64,000 nucleotides of DNA from JAVJUV01 sp040220415. GTDB lineage: Bacteria > Pseudomonadota > Alphaproteobacteria > Rhodobacterales > Rhodobacteraceae. Positions 25,274 through 34,492 of the stretch are shown here, in pieces. Under the pieces are notes generated by a model. It saw only the letters and a program-made list of their open reading frames with translations. It was not told the origin of the DNA and made no database searches. The position numbers were made by a program, and so were the translations under genes. How positions within the stretch are numbered: the first letter of the stretch is position 1; each line of letters opens with the position of its first letter. The stretch is from positions 40,691 through 104,690 of the forward strand of contig JAVJUV010000140.1 of NCBI GenBank assembly GCA_040220415.1, written 5' to 3'.

Positions 25274-26737
25274 CTATTTCGACGACCGCCCCGAGATGTG
25301 CTTGCGCAGGCTCGACGGGCCCGGCTTCTTCTTGGCCTTGTAGGGGTTCTTGTCCGACTGGCTGCGCATATAGAGGCGCACCGGCGTTCCCGGCATGTCG
25401 AAATCCTCGCGCAACCCATTGACCAAATAGCGCGTATAGCTTTCCGGCAGCTTTTCGGGATGGCTGCACATCACCACGAAACCGGGGGGCCGCGTCTTGG
25501 CCTGCGTCATGTAGCGCAGCTTGATCCGGCGCCCGCCCGGCGCGGGTGGCGGGTGCTGCTCCAGCATGCCCACCAGCCAGCGATTGAGATGCGCCGTGGT
25601 GATCCGCCGGTTCCAGACCTCATGCGCCTTTTCCACCGCCGCGCGCAGCCGGTCGAGACCCTTTCCGGTCTTGGCCGAGACCGTCACCAGCGGTGCGCCG
25701 CGCAGCTGCGGTAAAAGCCGCTCGAACGCCTCGCGCAACTCGCGCAGCTTCTGCTGCTTCTCGGGCTCCACGTCCCATTTGTTGACCGCCACCACCACCG
25801 CGCGCCCCTCGCGCTCGGCCAGATCGGCGATCCGCAGATCCTGCTGCTCGAAGGGAATGGCGGCATCGAGCAGAACCACCACCACCTCGGCGAATTTCAC
25901 CGCCCGCAGCCCGTCCGACACCGACAGCTTTTCCAGCTTGTCCTGAACCCGCGCCTTCTTGCGCATGCCAGCCGTGTCGAAAATCCGCACCGGCAACCCA
26001 TCCCAGTCGAGCGCGAGCGAGATCGCATCGCGGGTGATCCCCGCCTCGGGGCCGGTCAGCAAGCGCTCTTCACCCAGTATCGTGTTGATCAGGGTGGATT
26101 TTCCGGCATTTGGCCGCCCCACCACTGCCACCTGCAAGGGCCGCGCCTTGGTCGGCGTATGATCGTACTGCGCGGGCGTCTCACCCTCCTCGTTCACCTC
26201 GATATCGGTGACCGGGGCATCCGCCTCGGCGCGTTCCTCATAGGCATCGGCCAGCGGCTGCAACTGCGCATAAAGATCATTCAGCCCCTCGCCGTGCTCC
26301 GCCGAGAGGCGAATGGGTTCGCCCAGCCCCAGCCCCCAGGCCTCGATCACCCCGGCATCGGCGGCAGAGCCCTCGGCCTTGTTCGCCGCAAGGATCACGT
26401 GATCCGACCGCTTGCGCAGGATTTCGGCAAAGATTTCATCCACCGGCGTCACTCCGGTGCGCGCGTCGATCACGAAGAGGCAGACATCGGCCATCTCCAC
26501 CGCCCGCTCGGTCAGTCGCCGCATCCGGCCTTCAAGGCTGTCATCGGTGGCATCCTCCAGCCCCGCCGTGTCGACCACGGTAAAGCGCAGATCGCCCAGC
26601 CGGGCCGCCCCCTCGCGCAGATCGCGCGTCACGCCGGGCTGGTCATCGACCAGCGCCAGGCGCTTGCCCACAAGGCGGTTGAATAGCGTGGACTTGCCCA
26701 CATTGGGGCGTCCCACGATGGCGAGGGTGAAAGACAT
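25274..26737 (-). CDS. der: ribosome-assembly GTPase Der (EngA)
   Basis: Der is an essential GTPase for 50S subunit maturation. The 487-residue protein has two tandem G domains, with P-loops GRPNVGKST and GRPNAGKST, G3 motifs DTAGLED and DTAGMRKK, and G4 motifs NKAEG (in place of NKxD) and NKWD. A KH-like C-terminal domain follows, ending in a basic tail. It starts 50 nt downstream of the bamB-like gene and is the last gene of a yfgM-bamB-der group, an arrangement conserved in proteobacteria. Confidence 0.96.
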   Translation of the reverse strand: MSFTLAIVGRPNVGKSTLFNRLVGKRLALVDDQPGVTRDLREGAARLGDLRFTVVDTAGLEDATDDSLEGRMRRLTERAVEMADVCLFVIDARTGVTPVDEIFAEILRKRSDHVILAANKAEGSAADAGVIEAWGLGLGEPIRLSAEHGEGLNDLYAQLQPLADAYEERAEADAPVTDIEVNEEGETPAQYDHTPTKARPLQVAVVGRPNAGKSTLINTILGEERLLTGPEAGITRDAISLALDWDGLPVRIFDTAGMRKKARVQDKLEKLSVSDGLRAVKFAEVVVVLLDAAIPFEQQDLRIADLAEREGRAVVVAVNKWDVEPEKQQKLRELREAFERLLPQLRGAPLVTVSAKTGKGLDRLRAAVEKAHEVWNRRITTAHLNRWLVGMLEQHPPPAPGGRRIKLRYMTQAKTRPPGFVVMCSHPEKLPESYTRYLVNGLREDFDMPGTPVRLYMRSQSDKNPYKAKKKPGPSSLRKHISGRSSK

Positions 26738-26787
26738 GGATCAGGCTCCGCTCCGGCGTCAAGCCGGTCTGATACAGGATCGCGCGG

Positions 26788-28116
26788 TCAACGGAAAGCC
26801 AGCAACTGACCCTTTTTCGACACGACGTAGAGCGTGCCGCCCGCAACCACCGGATTGGACGTGGCACCGCCCGGCAGATCGACGCTGCGGATCATCTGCC
26901 CCGAGGCCGGATCGAAGAACCGCAGCCGCCCGTCGCCCGAGGCAAGGACCAGCTGCCCGCCCGCGATGATCGGACCGAAATGTCCGACGATCTGCGCCTG
27001 CTTGCGCGGCTTGCGTGCGTCAAAGAGCGGCAGGGCTTGACTCCAGATGCGGGTGCCGTCCTGCGCCGCGAGCCGCACCAGCTCGTTGCGGTCCGTAACC
27101 ATGAAGAGCGAGTCGCTCGCAGGCCAGACCGGGTTGAGCGGGCCCTCGTTGGCCGTCCAGATGCGCTTGCCGCTGCCCAGCCGCAGCGCCACCATGCGGC
27201 CGGCATGGCTGCCGGTGTAAACGCGGTCGCCGACCACCACCGGATCGCCGGTGATATCCAGCACCTGCGCGCTTGCCACGCCAGAGCGTTGCCCCGCAAC
27301 CTGCGCATCCCAGAGCCGCAAGCCACCCTTGCGGAACGCGCCCTGCAATTCGCCCGCACCAAAGGCCAGCACGGCATATTTCTCGGTCAGCGCCGGCGCC
27401 GGGCCGCCCAGAACGTTGTGAATGTCCGGCGTCGCGCTCAACTGCCACTCGACCCGGCCCGTCGCGGTGTCAAGCACCCAGGCCACATCGTCGCCCGCCA
27501 CCACATAGACCCGCCCGTCATAAACCGTCGGCGTCGCCGTCCCGGGCGAGCCAAGGTCCTGCGACCAAAGCGTCGCCCCGGTTTCAGGGTCAAGCGCGCT
27601 CAGCACGCCAAATCCCGAGGACACAAAGAGCTTGCCATCGCCAAATGCGAGCCCGCCACCGCTGGCATGGTCCGAGCGATCATTCGGCGGCGTGAGATCG
27701 GTGGTCCACAGCAGCGATCCGCTGGTCGACACCGCCGCGACCTGCGCCTCGGCATCGAGCGTGAACACGCGCCCGCCCGCCACCACCGGATCGGCGGTGA
27801 TCCGCACGCGGTGCCCGTCGCCCGAACCGATATTCACCGACCAGGCCAGCGACGGAGCCACCGAGAGCGCCGGATGCGCCACCCGGGTCGAGGGCGTGCC
27901 GATGCGCTGCGTCCACTCGGCATTGTTCACCGCCGCCGGGAGCGTGACCGCCATCACCTGGTTTTCAGGGGTTTCCTCGGCCTGAGCGCGGCGCACCTCG
28001 CTTTGCAGCACCTCGCGAATGCCTTCGCGCTCGCCGCTCAGGATCGGCTCATCCTTGGAACAGGCCGTCAGGGCAAGGGCCGCCGCCAGCCCGAAAAATA
28101 CCGTCTTCGCCGTCAC
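26788..28116 (-). CDS. bamB: BamB-like outer membrane assembly lipoprotein (PQQ-like beta-propeller)
   Basis: BamB is a lipoprotein of the BAM complex that folds outer membrane proteins. The 442-residue protein has a lipoprotein signal (ALTAC, C19) and repeated PQQ-like propeller blades with ALDPETGATLWSQDL, VLDTATGRVEWQL and similar repeats. It does not bind PQQ in this family despite the domain name. It lies between yfgM-like and der genes in the same orientation, which supports the assignment. Confidence 0.88.
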   Translation of the reverse strand: MTAKTVFFGLAAALALTACSKDEPILSGEREGIREVLQSEVRRAQAEETPENQVMAVTLPAAVNNAEWTQRIGTPSTRVAHPALSVAPSLAWSVNIGSGDGHRVRITADPVVAGGRVFTLDAEAQVAAVSTSGSLLWTTDLTPPNDRSDHASGGGLAFGDGKLFVSSGFGVLSALDPETGATLWSQDLGSPGTATPTVYDGRVYVVAGDDVAWVLDTATGRVEWQLSATPDIHNVLGGPAPALTEKYAVLAFGAGELQGAFRKGGLRLWDAQVAGQRSGVASAQVLDITGDPVVVGDRVYTGSHAGRMVALRLGSGKRIWTANEGPLNPVWPASDSLFMVTDRNELVRLAAQDGTRIWSQALPLFDARKPRKQAQIVGHFGPIIAGGQLVLASGDGRLRFFDPASGQMIRSVDLPGGATSNPVVAGGTLYVVSKKGQLLAFR

Positions 28117-28166
28117 TGCATCGCCCTCACTTGTCGCCTCTTGCCGCCTGCCCCGTGATGCCGCGC

Positions 28167-28859
28167 TTATTCTTGCAGCACGGTCGCTGTATCGGGATCG
28201 GCCATCGGTGTGTCCGGCGGCTCTTCTCCCAGTGCCACAATCACTTGTGTGACGCGCCGACGCAAGCCCGGTGTGGCTTCGGCATCCACCGCGATCCGCG
28301 TCAGGGCTTCGAGCGCGGCCGCCCGATCCCCGGTTTCGAGCGCGAGCAGCGCCAATTGCTCTTCGGCCAGAAGGCGCACGACGCCGCCCTCCGACACCAT
28401 CCCCTCAAGCCGCGTGCGACGGTCCTCGACGCTCAGCCCCGATCCCGGCAGTGTCACCGCCTTGAGCGTGGCGATCTGACGATAGACCGGCAGGGTGGCA
28501 TCCCGGTCGGCGATGTCCAGCAGGCGCGCCGCCGCAGCCTCCGGGTCCTGATCTGCGCCCTCGGCCGCGGCCAGCAGGTCCACAACCGCAGCGGCCTCCG
28601 GGTTCGGCGCATCGACATTGGCCAGCGCCGCCGCCCGCGCCGCACGGTCCTCAGCCGACAGTGCCGACAGGATACTGTCGCCGAACGCCTGCGCCGTGTC
28701 GCGCGCCTGCGCCTTGCGCCATTCGTTCCACGCGGCCCCGCCCACCAAAAGCAGAATCGCCAGAATGGCGATCCAGCCATAGCGCCGCATCAGCCGGAAC
28801 AACCGGTCGCGCCGCACCTCTTCGGTGACTTCCTCGATGAAACTGTCGGTGTCGCTCAC
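28167..28859 (-). CDS. YfgM-like tetratricopeptide membrane protein
   Basis: The 230-residue protein has a cytoplasmic N-terminus, one membrane segment (about 28-44, GWIAILAILLLVGGAAW) and a periplasmic helical-repeat domain rich in alanine. This matches the YfgM/DUF2133 ancillary SecYEG translocon family. The bamB-der context is the usual one. It is probably the first gene of the group, with its promoter in the 206-nt divergent gap shared with the RND operon. Confidence 0.85.
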   Translation of the reverse strand: MSDTDSFIEEVTEEVRRDRLFRLMRRYGWIAILAILLLVGGAAWNEWRKAQARDTAQAFGDSILSALSAEDRAARAAALANVDAPNPEAAAVVDLLAAAEGADQDPEAAAARLLDIADRDATLPVYRQIATLKAVTLPGSGLSVEDRRTRLEGMVSEGGVVRLLAEEQLALLALETGDRAAALEALTRIAVDAEATPGLRRRVTQVIVALGEEPPDTPMADPDTATVLQE

Positions 28860-28974
28860 GCCGTCGCCCCTTTGCGAAATTTCCGCTCCTCTTAACCCGA
28901 AGCCCGCCCCCTGCCAAGGGGCGGCGGTGCGGCGCCATGTGTGACGCTTGCAGTGACGCGCGGAAAAGATTAAT

Positions 28975-28992
28975 CTGAACCGGTCAGTTCAG
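28975..28992. promoter_or_regulatory. TetR/AcrR-like operator candidate upstream of RND operon
   Basis: CTGAAC and GTTCAG are inverted repeats separated by CGGTCA, with an ACCGGTCAGT core. It lies 73 nt before the RND adaptor start. The form suits AcrR-type repressors of efflux pumps, but no such gene is in the window. Confidence 0.4.
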
Positions 28993-29065
28993 CGTATCCG
29001 TCTTATAGCTCGGCGGTGCGCCGTTTGGCGTGCCGACCGTTGTCACAAGTCCTGAAAGTTCACAC

Positions 29066-30304
29066 ATGCGCCTGGTTCCCATTCTGATCGCCGTGCTGGT
29101 CTCCGGGCTGATCTATGCATTCGTGTTCGAGCGTGACCGGCTGCTCGCCCTGCTTCCACAAACCGCAGCGCAGAGCGCCGAGACCCCCGAAACCGAGGCC
29201 AACACCGGCGAATCGGCGCAATCGCAGACCGAGACGATGCGCGTCGTCGTGCAACGCTCAAAGGCCCGCGAGGTGGACAGCGCCGTGATCGTCCGGGGCC
29301 GCACCGAGGCCGACCGTATCGTCGAACTGCGCGCCGAAACCTCCGGCCTCGTGATCTCCGAGCCGCTGCGCAAGGGGGCCTTCGTCGATCAGGGCGACGA
29401 ACTGTGCCGCCTTGATCCGGCGGCCCGTCAGGCCACGCTGCAAGAGGCCCGCGCGCGGCTCTCCGAGGCCAAGACCCGCGTCCCCGAGGCCGAGGCCCGC
29501 GTCGAAGAGGCCCGCGCGCAACTCGAAGAGGCCGAGATCAACCGCAACGCCGCCGAAAACCTCGTGACCGACGGTTTCGCCTCGCAGACCCGCGTCGCCT
29601 CCACCCGCGCCGCCGTCAGTTCCGCGCAGGCCGCAGTGCAATCGGCCACCTCGGGGCTCGAGGCCGCCCGCGCCGGGATCGAATCCGCCCGCGCCGCCGT
29701 GGCCAGCGCCGAAAAGGAAATCGACCGGCTGAGCATCACCGCGCCCTTTGCCGGAGTGCTGGAAACCGATACCGCAGAAATCGGCAGCCTGCTGCAACCT
29801 GGCGCGCTCTGCGCCACGGTGCTGCAACTCGACCCGATCACGCTGGTGGGGTTCGTGTCTGAAATGCAGGTCGCCCGGGTCGTTCAAGGTGCCCCTGCCA
29901 CCGCGCGCACCACCTCCGGCAGCGAGGTCGAGGGCACGGTCAGCTTTCTGTCCCGCTCCGCAGACGACACCACCCGCACCTTCCGGGTCGAGGTGCGCGT
30001 GCCCAATCCCGACCTCGGCCTGCGCGACGGCGAAACCGCCGAGATCAGGATCAGCGCCGAAGGCAAGGCCGCGCATCTGCTGCCGCAATCGGCGCTCACC
30101 CTCAATGACGAGGGCACGCTTGGCCTGCGCGTGGTGGATACAGAAACCCGTGCGCAGTTCATGCCGGTGACGGTGTTGCGCGACACGCCCAACGGCGTCT
30201 GGCTCACCGGCCTGCCCGAGACCGCCGACGTAATCGTGATCGGACAGGAATACGTGGGCGACGGCGTGCCGGTGCGCCCGTCCTATCAGGAGCTTGGCCA
30301 ATGA
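29066..30304 (+). CDS. RND efflux periplasmic adaptor subunit
   Basis: The 412-residue membrane fusion protein has an N-terminal membrane anchor (LVPILIAVLVSGLIYAFVF), a lipoyl half (ELRAETSGLVI, KGAFVDQGDELCRLDP), a long helical hairpin (about 135-235, rich in RLSEAKTRVPEAEARVEEAR-type heptads), and the returning lipoyl and beta-barrel parts (ITAPFAGVLET). It bridges the permease to an outer membrane channel. The ATG at 29066 is preferred to an upstream frame start at 29030. It overlaps the permease gene by ATGA. Confidence 0.9.
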   Translation: MRLVPILIAVLVSGLIYAFVFERDRLLALLPQTAAQSAETPETEANTGESAQSQTETMRVVVQRSKAREVDSAVIVRGRTEADRIVELRAETSGLVISEPLRKGAFVDQGDELCRLDPAARQATLQEARARLSEAKTRVPEAEARVEEARAQLEEAEINRNAAENLVTDGFASQTRVASTRAAVSSAQAAVQSATSGLEAARAGIESARAAVASAEKEIDRLSITAPFAGVLETDTAEIGSLLQPGALCATVLQLDPITLVGFVSEMQVARVVQGAPATARTTSGSEVEGTVSFLSRSADDTTRTFRVEVRVPNPDLGLRDGETAEIRISAEGKAAHLLPQSALTLNDEGTLGLRVVDTETRAQFMPVTVLRDTPNGVWLTGLPETADVIVIGQEYVGDGVPVRPSYQELGQ

Positions 30305-33300
30305 CCGGCATCGTCGACTGGGCCGCCGCCCGGGCGCGGATGGTGCTGGCCTTCATCGTGTTGTCGATCCTTGCGGGCACGCTCTCGTATATGGGCCTGC
30401 CCAAGGAGGGCGAGCCCGATATCGAGATCCCCGCGCTCTTCATCACCGTGCCCTTCCCCGGCATCTCTGCCGAGGACAGCGAGAAACTGCTGGTCAAGCC
30501 GATGGAGACCGAACTCAGCGATCTCGACGGGCTCAAGGAAATGACCGGCACCGCGGCCGAGAATTTCGGCGGCGTCGCGCTCGAATTCGAATTCGGCTGG
30601 GACAAGACCAAGATCCTCGCCGATGTGCGCGACGCGATGGATGCCGCCGAGGCCGAGTTTCCCGACGGGTTCGAGAAATACACCATCAACGAGGTGAATT
30701 TCAGCGAATTCCCGATCATCATCGTCAACCTCTCGGGCCCGGTGCCGGAACGCACCATGTCGCGTCTGGCCAAGGACCTTCAGGACACGCTCGAAGGGCT
30801 GGAACCGGTGCTCGAGGCGGGCATCGCGGGCAACCGCGACGAGATGGTCGAGGTGGTCATCGACCCGCTCCGCCTCGAAGCCTACAACGTCACCGTGAAC
30901 GAATTCGTCGAGGTGGTGCGCAACAACAACCAGCTGATACCGGCAGGCGAGGTCGACAACGCGCAGGGCACCTTCGCGGTCAAGATCCCCTCCTCCTTCG
31001 AGGAAACCCGCGATATCTACGAGTTGCCGATCAAGACCAATGGCGACCGGATTGTGCGCTTGGGGGATCTGGCCACGATCAACCTAACCTTCGAGGACCG
31101 GATCGGCACCGCGCGCTTCAACGGTGAGACGACGGTCGCGCTGCAGGTGGTCAAGCGCAAGGGCTTCAACATCATCGACACCGCAGATCTGGTGCGCGAG
31201 GTGGTGGCCGAGGCCGAAACCCGCTGGCCCGAGGAACTGCAGGTCGCGGTCAATGTCGGCACATCGAACGATCAGTCGCGCACCGTGGCCTCGATGGTCA
31301 GCCAGCTTGAAGGCTCGGTGCTCACCGCCATCGCGCTTGTGATGATCGTCACGCTGGCCGCCCTCGGCATCCGCCCGGCGCTGCTGGTGGGCTTCGCGAT
31401 CCCGACCTCCTTCCTCTTGTGCTTTGCCCTGCTCGCTGTGATGGGCGTGGCGATCTCGAATATCGTCATGTTCGGGCTTATTCTCGCCGTCGGCATGCTG
31501 GTCGACGGTGCCATCGTCGTGGTCGAATACGCCGACAAGCGCATCGCCGAGGGCGAAGGCCCGATGCATGCCTATGTCGGGGCTGCCAAGCGGATGTTCT
31601 GGCCGGTGGTCAGTTCCACCGCCACCACGCTCTGCGCCTTCCTGCCGATGCTGTTCTGGCCCGGCGTGCCGGGGCAGTTCATGGGGATGCTGCCGGTCAC
31701 GCTGATTTTCGTGCTCTCCGCCTCGCTGCTGGTGGCGCTGGTGTACCTGCCGGTTCTCGGCGGCGTCACCGGGCGGCTCGAGCGGTGGTTCAACGACCGG
31801 ATCGACCAGATCGCGGGCGGCTTCTGGCTCTGGCATATCCTGCTCTTTCCGCTGGCGCTCGCGGCGGTCTATCTCGCAGGGCAAGCCGCGCCGGTGCTGT
31901 TCGATCAGGTGACGGCGGAATTCTCCGGCATGGACAGCGACGACATCCTCGGCTCGGTCATGCCGGTGCTGGCCACGGTCTTTAGCCTGCTTCTGGGGGT
32001 CGTGGCGCTGATCGGGGTCGGCGTGGCCAGCGTTCTGACCACGCTTCTGGGGCTGATGGCGATCCCGCGCCGCTGTGGCAACCTGCTGCGCGCCATCGGC
32101 CGCGCCCTGATGCCCCGCCGCCGCACGCGGGTGCGCGCGGGCTATCGCCGCTCCGCCTTCGGCTGGGTGATCCACGCGATCACCGGCAACCCGGTGATGC
32201 CGCTGGTGGCGTTCGGTGCGATCTTCGTGCTCGTGGGCTCGGTGCTGATGTTCTACGTGAACAACAACAACGGCACCGAATTCTTCGTCGACAGCGAACC
32301 CGAACAGGCCATCGTGTACGTGCGCGGCCGCGGCAACCTGTCGATCGACCAGAAGGACCGGCTGGTCAAGCAGGTCGAGGATATCGTGCGCGCCCATCCC
32401 GGCATCGAGACCGCCTTCGCCTTTGCCGGGGATGGCGGGCTCGACAACAACACCGGCGGCGCGCAGCCGCCGCGCGACACCATCGGCCAGGTACAGCTTG
32501 AAACCATCCCGTGGGAGGATCGCCCGCGCACGATGGAAACCTGGTTCACCATTCCGCTGCTCGACATTCCCGTGAACCGCCACGTGGTCGCCCCCGACTT
32601 TGACGGCGACGCGGTGATCGCCGACCTGACCCGGCAACTCGAAGAGATCCCCGGCATCAAGATCGAGATCCTCGCACAGGCACGCGGCCCCGCCTCGGCC
32701 AAGCCGGTGCACCTGCGCATCAAGGGCGACGACTGGCAGACGTTGCAGGCCTTCACCGAACAGGCCCGCGCGCAGTTCGACGAGACCCCGGGCCTGCGCC
32801 AGATCGAAGATACCCTGCCCCTGCCCGGCATCGACTGGCAGATCGACGTCGATGTCGAAAAGGCCGGCCGCTTCGGCGCGGATGTGGCGATCGTCGGCGC
32901 GATGGTGCAGCTTGTGACCCGCGGCATCCTGCTCGACACGATGCGCGTCGATAGCAGCGACGAGGAGATCGAGATCCGCGTGCGCCTGCCCGAGGAAAAC
33001 CGCGTGCTCTCCACCCTCGACAGCCTCAAGGTTCGCACCCCGGACGGGCTGGTGCCGCTATCCAACTTCATCACCCGCAAACCGGTGCAGCAACTGGCGC
33101 AGATCGACCGCATCGACCAGACCCGTTTCTTTGACGTCAAGGCGGCGGTGGCGGACGGGATGACCCGTACCGTGACCGGCCCCGACGGCGCCGAGACCAC
33201 CGTGCCGATCACCGCCAACGAACGGATCGAACAACTGACCGAGTGGCTCTCATCGGGCGTCGTGCCGCCGGGGATCAGCTACGAATGGACCGGCGACGCC

Positions 33301-34092
33301 GAGGATCAGGAGGAATCCGGCACCTTCCTGCAAAAGGCTTTCGCCGGCGCGCTCGGCCTGATGTTCATCATCCTGCTGGCACAGTTCAACAGCGTCTATA
33401 ACGCGGTTCTGGTGCTGCTTGCGGTGGTCCTGTCCACGGCTGGCGTACTGATCGGCATGCTGGTGATGAACCAGCCGTTTTCGATCATCATGACCGGCAC
33501 CGGCATCGTGGCGCTGGCGGGCATCGTGGTGAACAACAATATCGTGCTGATCGACACCTATCAGGACTATGCCCGCTACATGCCGCGGATTTCCGCGATC
33601 ACCCGCACGGCGCAGGATCGCATCCGCCCGGTGCTGCTCACGACGATCACCACCATGGCGGGGCTGGCACCGATGATGTTCGGCCTCAGCCTCGATTTCT
33701 TCAATGGCGGCTACGCCTTCAACAGCCCCACCGCGCTCTGGTGGAAGCAACTGGCGACGGCGGTGGTCTTCGGCCTCGGCATCGCCACGGTGCTGACGCT
33801 GATCTTCACCCCGGCGATGCTGGCACTGCGGGTCTGGGCCACGACCTACGTGCTCTGGGGCGCGCGACTGATGGCGATGCTGTCGATGGGCCGCTCCAGC
33901 CGCGCCGCGCGCGACTGGGCGCTGCAGCGCGCAGCCCGGCGCATGGCGGGCACCGAACTGGTCTGGCCGGATGAAAGTGCCCCCCGCCCCGGCTATGTCG
34001 AGGAAGAGACCACCGAGGCCCCGCATCTCGACGACCTCAAACGCGTGCTGGACGAACGCGACCCCAAGCCCCCGCTGCGCGCAGCCGAGTGA
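30301..34092 (+). CDS. RND efflux permease with enlarged central membrane region
   Basis: This 1263-residue inner membrane proton antiporter has the AcrB/MexB-like architecture: first membrane helix at 13-33, periplasmic porter regions, and the helix 4 motif with GMLVDGAIVVVEYADKR. It is over 200 residues longer than usual RND pumps (about 1030-1050). About 120 extra residues lie between transmembrane helices 6 and 7 (about 490-620), with two extra hydrophobic stretches (near 507-527 and 550-580) and a basic loop. The C-terminal tail is also long. No outer membrane channel gene is nearby. The substrate is unknown. Confidence 0.88.
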   Translation: MTGIVDWAAARARMVLAFIVLSILAGTLSYMGLPKEGEPDIEIPALFITVPFPGISAEDSEKLLVKPMETELSDLDGLKEMTGTAAENFGGVALEFEFGWDKTKILADVRDAMDAAEAEFPDGFEKYTINEVNFSEFPIIIVNLSGPVPERTMSRLAKDLQDTLEGLEPVLEAGIAGNRDEMVEVVIDPLRLEAYNVTVNEFVEVVRNNNQLIPAGEVDNAQGTFAVKIPSSFEETRDIYELPIKTNGDRIVRLGDLATINLTFEDRIGTARFNGETTVALQVVKRKGFNIIDTADLVREVVAEAETRWPEELQVAVNVGTSNDQSRTVASMVSQLEGSVLTAIALVMIVTLAALGIRPALLVGFAIPTSFLLCFALLAVMGVAISNIVMFGLILAVGMLVDGAIVVVEYADKRIAEGEGPMHAYVGAAKRMFWPVVSSTATTLCAFLPMLFWPGVPGQFMGMLPVTLIFVLSASLLVALVYLPVLGGVTGRLERWFNDRIDQIAGGFWLWHILLFPLALAAVYLAGQAAPVLFDQVTAEFSGMDSDDILGSVMPVLATVFSLLLGVVALIGVGVASVLTTLLGLMAIPRRCGNLLRAIGRALMPRRRTRVRAGYRRSAFGWVIHAITGNPVMPLVAFGAIFVLVGSVLMFYVNNNNGTEFFVDSEPEQAIVYVRGRGNLSIDQKDRLVKQVEDIVRAHPGIETAFAFAGDGGLDNNTGGAQPPRDTIGQVQLETIPWEDRPRTMETWFTIPLLDIPVNRHVVAPDFDGDAVIADLTRQLEEIPGIKIEILAQARGPASAKPVHLRIKGDDWQTLQAFTEQARAQFDETPGLRQIEDTLPLPGIDWQIDVDVEKAGRFGADVAIVGAMVQLVTRGILLDTMRVDSSDEEIEIRVRLPEENRVLSTLDSLKVRTPDGLVPLSNFITRKPVQQLAQIDRIDQTRFFDVKAAVADGMTRTVTGPDGAETTVPITANERIEQLTEWLSSGVVPPGISYEWTGDAEDQEESGTFLQKAFAGALGLMFIILLAQFNSVYNAVLVLLAVVLSTAGVLIGMLVMNQPFSIIMTGTGIVALAGIVVNNNIVLIDTYQDYARYMPRISAITRTAQDRIRPVLLTTITTMAGLAPMMFGLSLDFFNGGYAFNSPTALWWKQLATAVVFGLGIATVLTLIFTPAMLALRVWATTYVLWGARLMAMLSMGRSSRAARDWALQRAARRMAGTELVWPDESAPRPGYVEEETTEAPHLDDLKRVLDERDPKPPLRAAE

Positions 34093-34303
34093 TTCTGCGC
34101 CGCACGCGCCCAGATCGGCGCAACCGGACCGGTTTGCCCGCATTGCGAGCAACAGGGTGGAAACAATACCCGTCCAAACTGCCGTGTCGTTGACAATTCG
34201 CGGTCAATCGCACTCAGGGTCTTGAAAAGTGGCGAAAAAGCGGCGACTTTCAGGCAACAACCTGCGTAAGCGTTAAAGCACATCTATCCTGGGGGACGGC
34301 ACA

Positions 34304-34480
34304 ATGTGGAATTGGTTTTTCGGCGGCTATTACGGCGGCGGCACATCCGGGGGTGATACCGGGTCCGCATCAGCCGTGCCGGAAATGGACGCCGCAAGCG
34401 GCACGCTGGCCATTGCCGTCGTGCTCGCCGCGCTTGTCCTGACCTGGGAAATCAAACGCCGCCGTCGCGCGCGGGGCTGA
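34304..34480 (+). CDS. VPEID-CTERM sorting-signal peptide (58 residues)
   Basis: This short gene encodes a 58-residue protein beginning MWNWFFGGYYGGGTSGG. The C-terminal half has VPEMD at residues 25-29, a hydrophobic segment at 34-48, and a basic tail (KRRRRAR, 51-57). This is the tripartite pattern of the VPEID-CTERM signal used by exosortase E. GGGGGA lies 7 nt upstream of the ATG. It faces the exosortase E gene with 12 nt between stops, the expected genome context. No classical signal peptide precedes the motif, so the putative processed product would be only about 25 glycine- and aromatic-rich residues. The biological role is unknown. Confidence 0.82.
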   Translation: MWNWFFGGYYGGGTSGGDTGSASAVPEMDAASGTLAIAVVLAALVLTWEIKRRRRARG

Positions 34481-34492
34481 GGGCTTACCCCC

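Noticed and set aside
31084..32712. 542-residue frame antisense to the RND permease
   Set aside because: Histidine- and arginine-rich low-information sequence opposite a well-supported gene.
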